From: Calendula officinalis
Taxonomy: Eukaryota > Streptophyta > Magnoliopsida > Asterales > Asteraceae
DNA: 64,000 nt
Reading direction: 5' to 3'
NCBI GenBank assembly: GCA_963853835.1
Contig: OY970835.1
Span: forward strand, 9,601,501 to 9,665,500
Shown: piece by piece, positions 63,901-64,000 of the stretch
Numbering within the stretch: the stretch's first letter is position 1
How the letters are laid out: the number at the start of each line of letters is the position of its first letter
Translations under genes and position numbers: made by a program
Notes under the pieces: model-generated
What the model was told of the DNA's origin: nothing
What the model saw: the letters and a program-made list of their open reading frames with translations, nothing else
The model's database searches: none

Positions 63901-64000
63901 ATCCAGATTTGTATTCTCTTGTAACCGAGTTTATGATTCACGGCCCGTGTGGTGGTGAAAACATACATTGCCCGTGTATGGTAAATAACAAATGTTCAAA
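60988..64000 (+). pseudogene. Helitron Rep/helicase, 5' part (multi-exon, runs off window)
   Basis: Rolling-circle transposase of an autonomous-type Helitron. Inferred exons: 60988-61246, 61329-61496, 61575-61667, 61784-62047, 62155-62589, 62741-63666 and 63774 onward. Exon 5 has the zinc-like KFVCGMCHAKFWKAE, with YSICCNYGKVEFPDL. Exon 6 has the Helitron_like_N (Rep) domain: VILPSSFTGGARYMRQNYFD, FFITVTCNPKWPEV, DRPDILCRLFKIKLDAL. Exon 7 carries the HUH motif, GLPHSHI. Lesions: TAA at 61382-61384 in exon 2, a frameshift near 62470 and a frameshift in the T run 63818-63823. The helicase half lies beyond the window. Confidence 0.82.

Overview
The window is nuclear DNA of a flowering plant, most likely a daisy-family (Asteraceae) species. 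It is AT-rich, eukaryotic in splice signals, and built almost entirely from nested and decayed transposable elements: Ty1/copia with initiator-Met primer sites (TGGTATCAGAGC), one Ty3/gypsy LTR, MITE/TIR elements and Helitrons. The family assignment is inference; it rests on the third ORF in the 38-49 kb copia element, which resembles proteins I remember from Asteraceae gene sets. No complete host gene is visible.

Layout. 1-1612: 5' part of a minus-strand copia element (gag, primer site, LTR). 1613-9448: a plus-strand, Sirevirus-like copia element with an 18-bp minisatellite in its leader, a long gag/coiled-coil ORF, decayed protease-integrase and an open RT-RNase H. 9449-11869: its presumed 3' region, with four structured repeat units and seven purine tracts; an LTR-like start follows at 11870. 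12241-21471: a minus-strand, gag-only LTR element ('element C') extraordinarily rich in hairpins, interrupted by a 2.1-kb TIR element and a (TA)n tract. 21472-35410: two collinear 4.5-kb copies of a decayed minus-strand copia pol region ('E2a', 'E2b') interleaved with two copies of a second copia gag/LTR ('G'), plus a Tourist-like MITE. 35411-37836: gypsy LTR, primer site and truncated leader. 37837-38222: exon fragments of a TBC RabGAP gene. 38223-49074: a full-length copia element ('E') with paired 472-bp LTRs and an extra 3.5-kb ORF downstream of pol. 49075-51040: intergenic. 51041-53349: a small non-autonomous Helitron carrying exon-like fragments. 53350-64000: a region with an RPA-like gene (seven exons in one open frame) and a multi-exon Helitron Rep/helicase gene (three visible lesions), running off the right end.

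How the parts relate. Every recognisable protein serves transposition: gag/protease/integrase/RT/RNase H for the LTR elements, Rep-helicase and an RPA-like ssDNA-binding protein for the Helitron. Nearly all carry stops or frameshifts; the exceptions are one RT-RNase H stretch and the RPA-like gene. The most unusual signal is not coding: several noncoding retroelement segments are built of tandem units that keep base-paired stems through compensatory changes.
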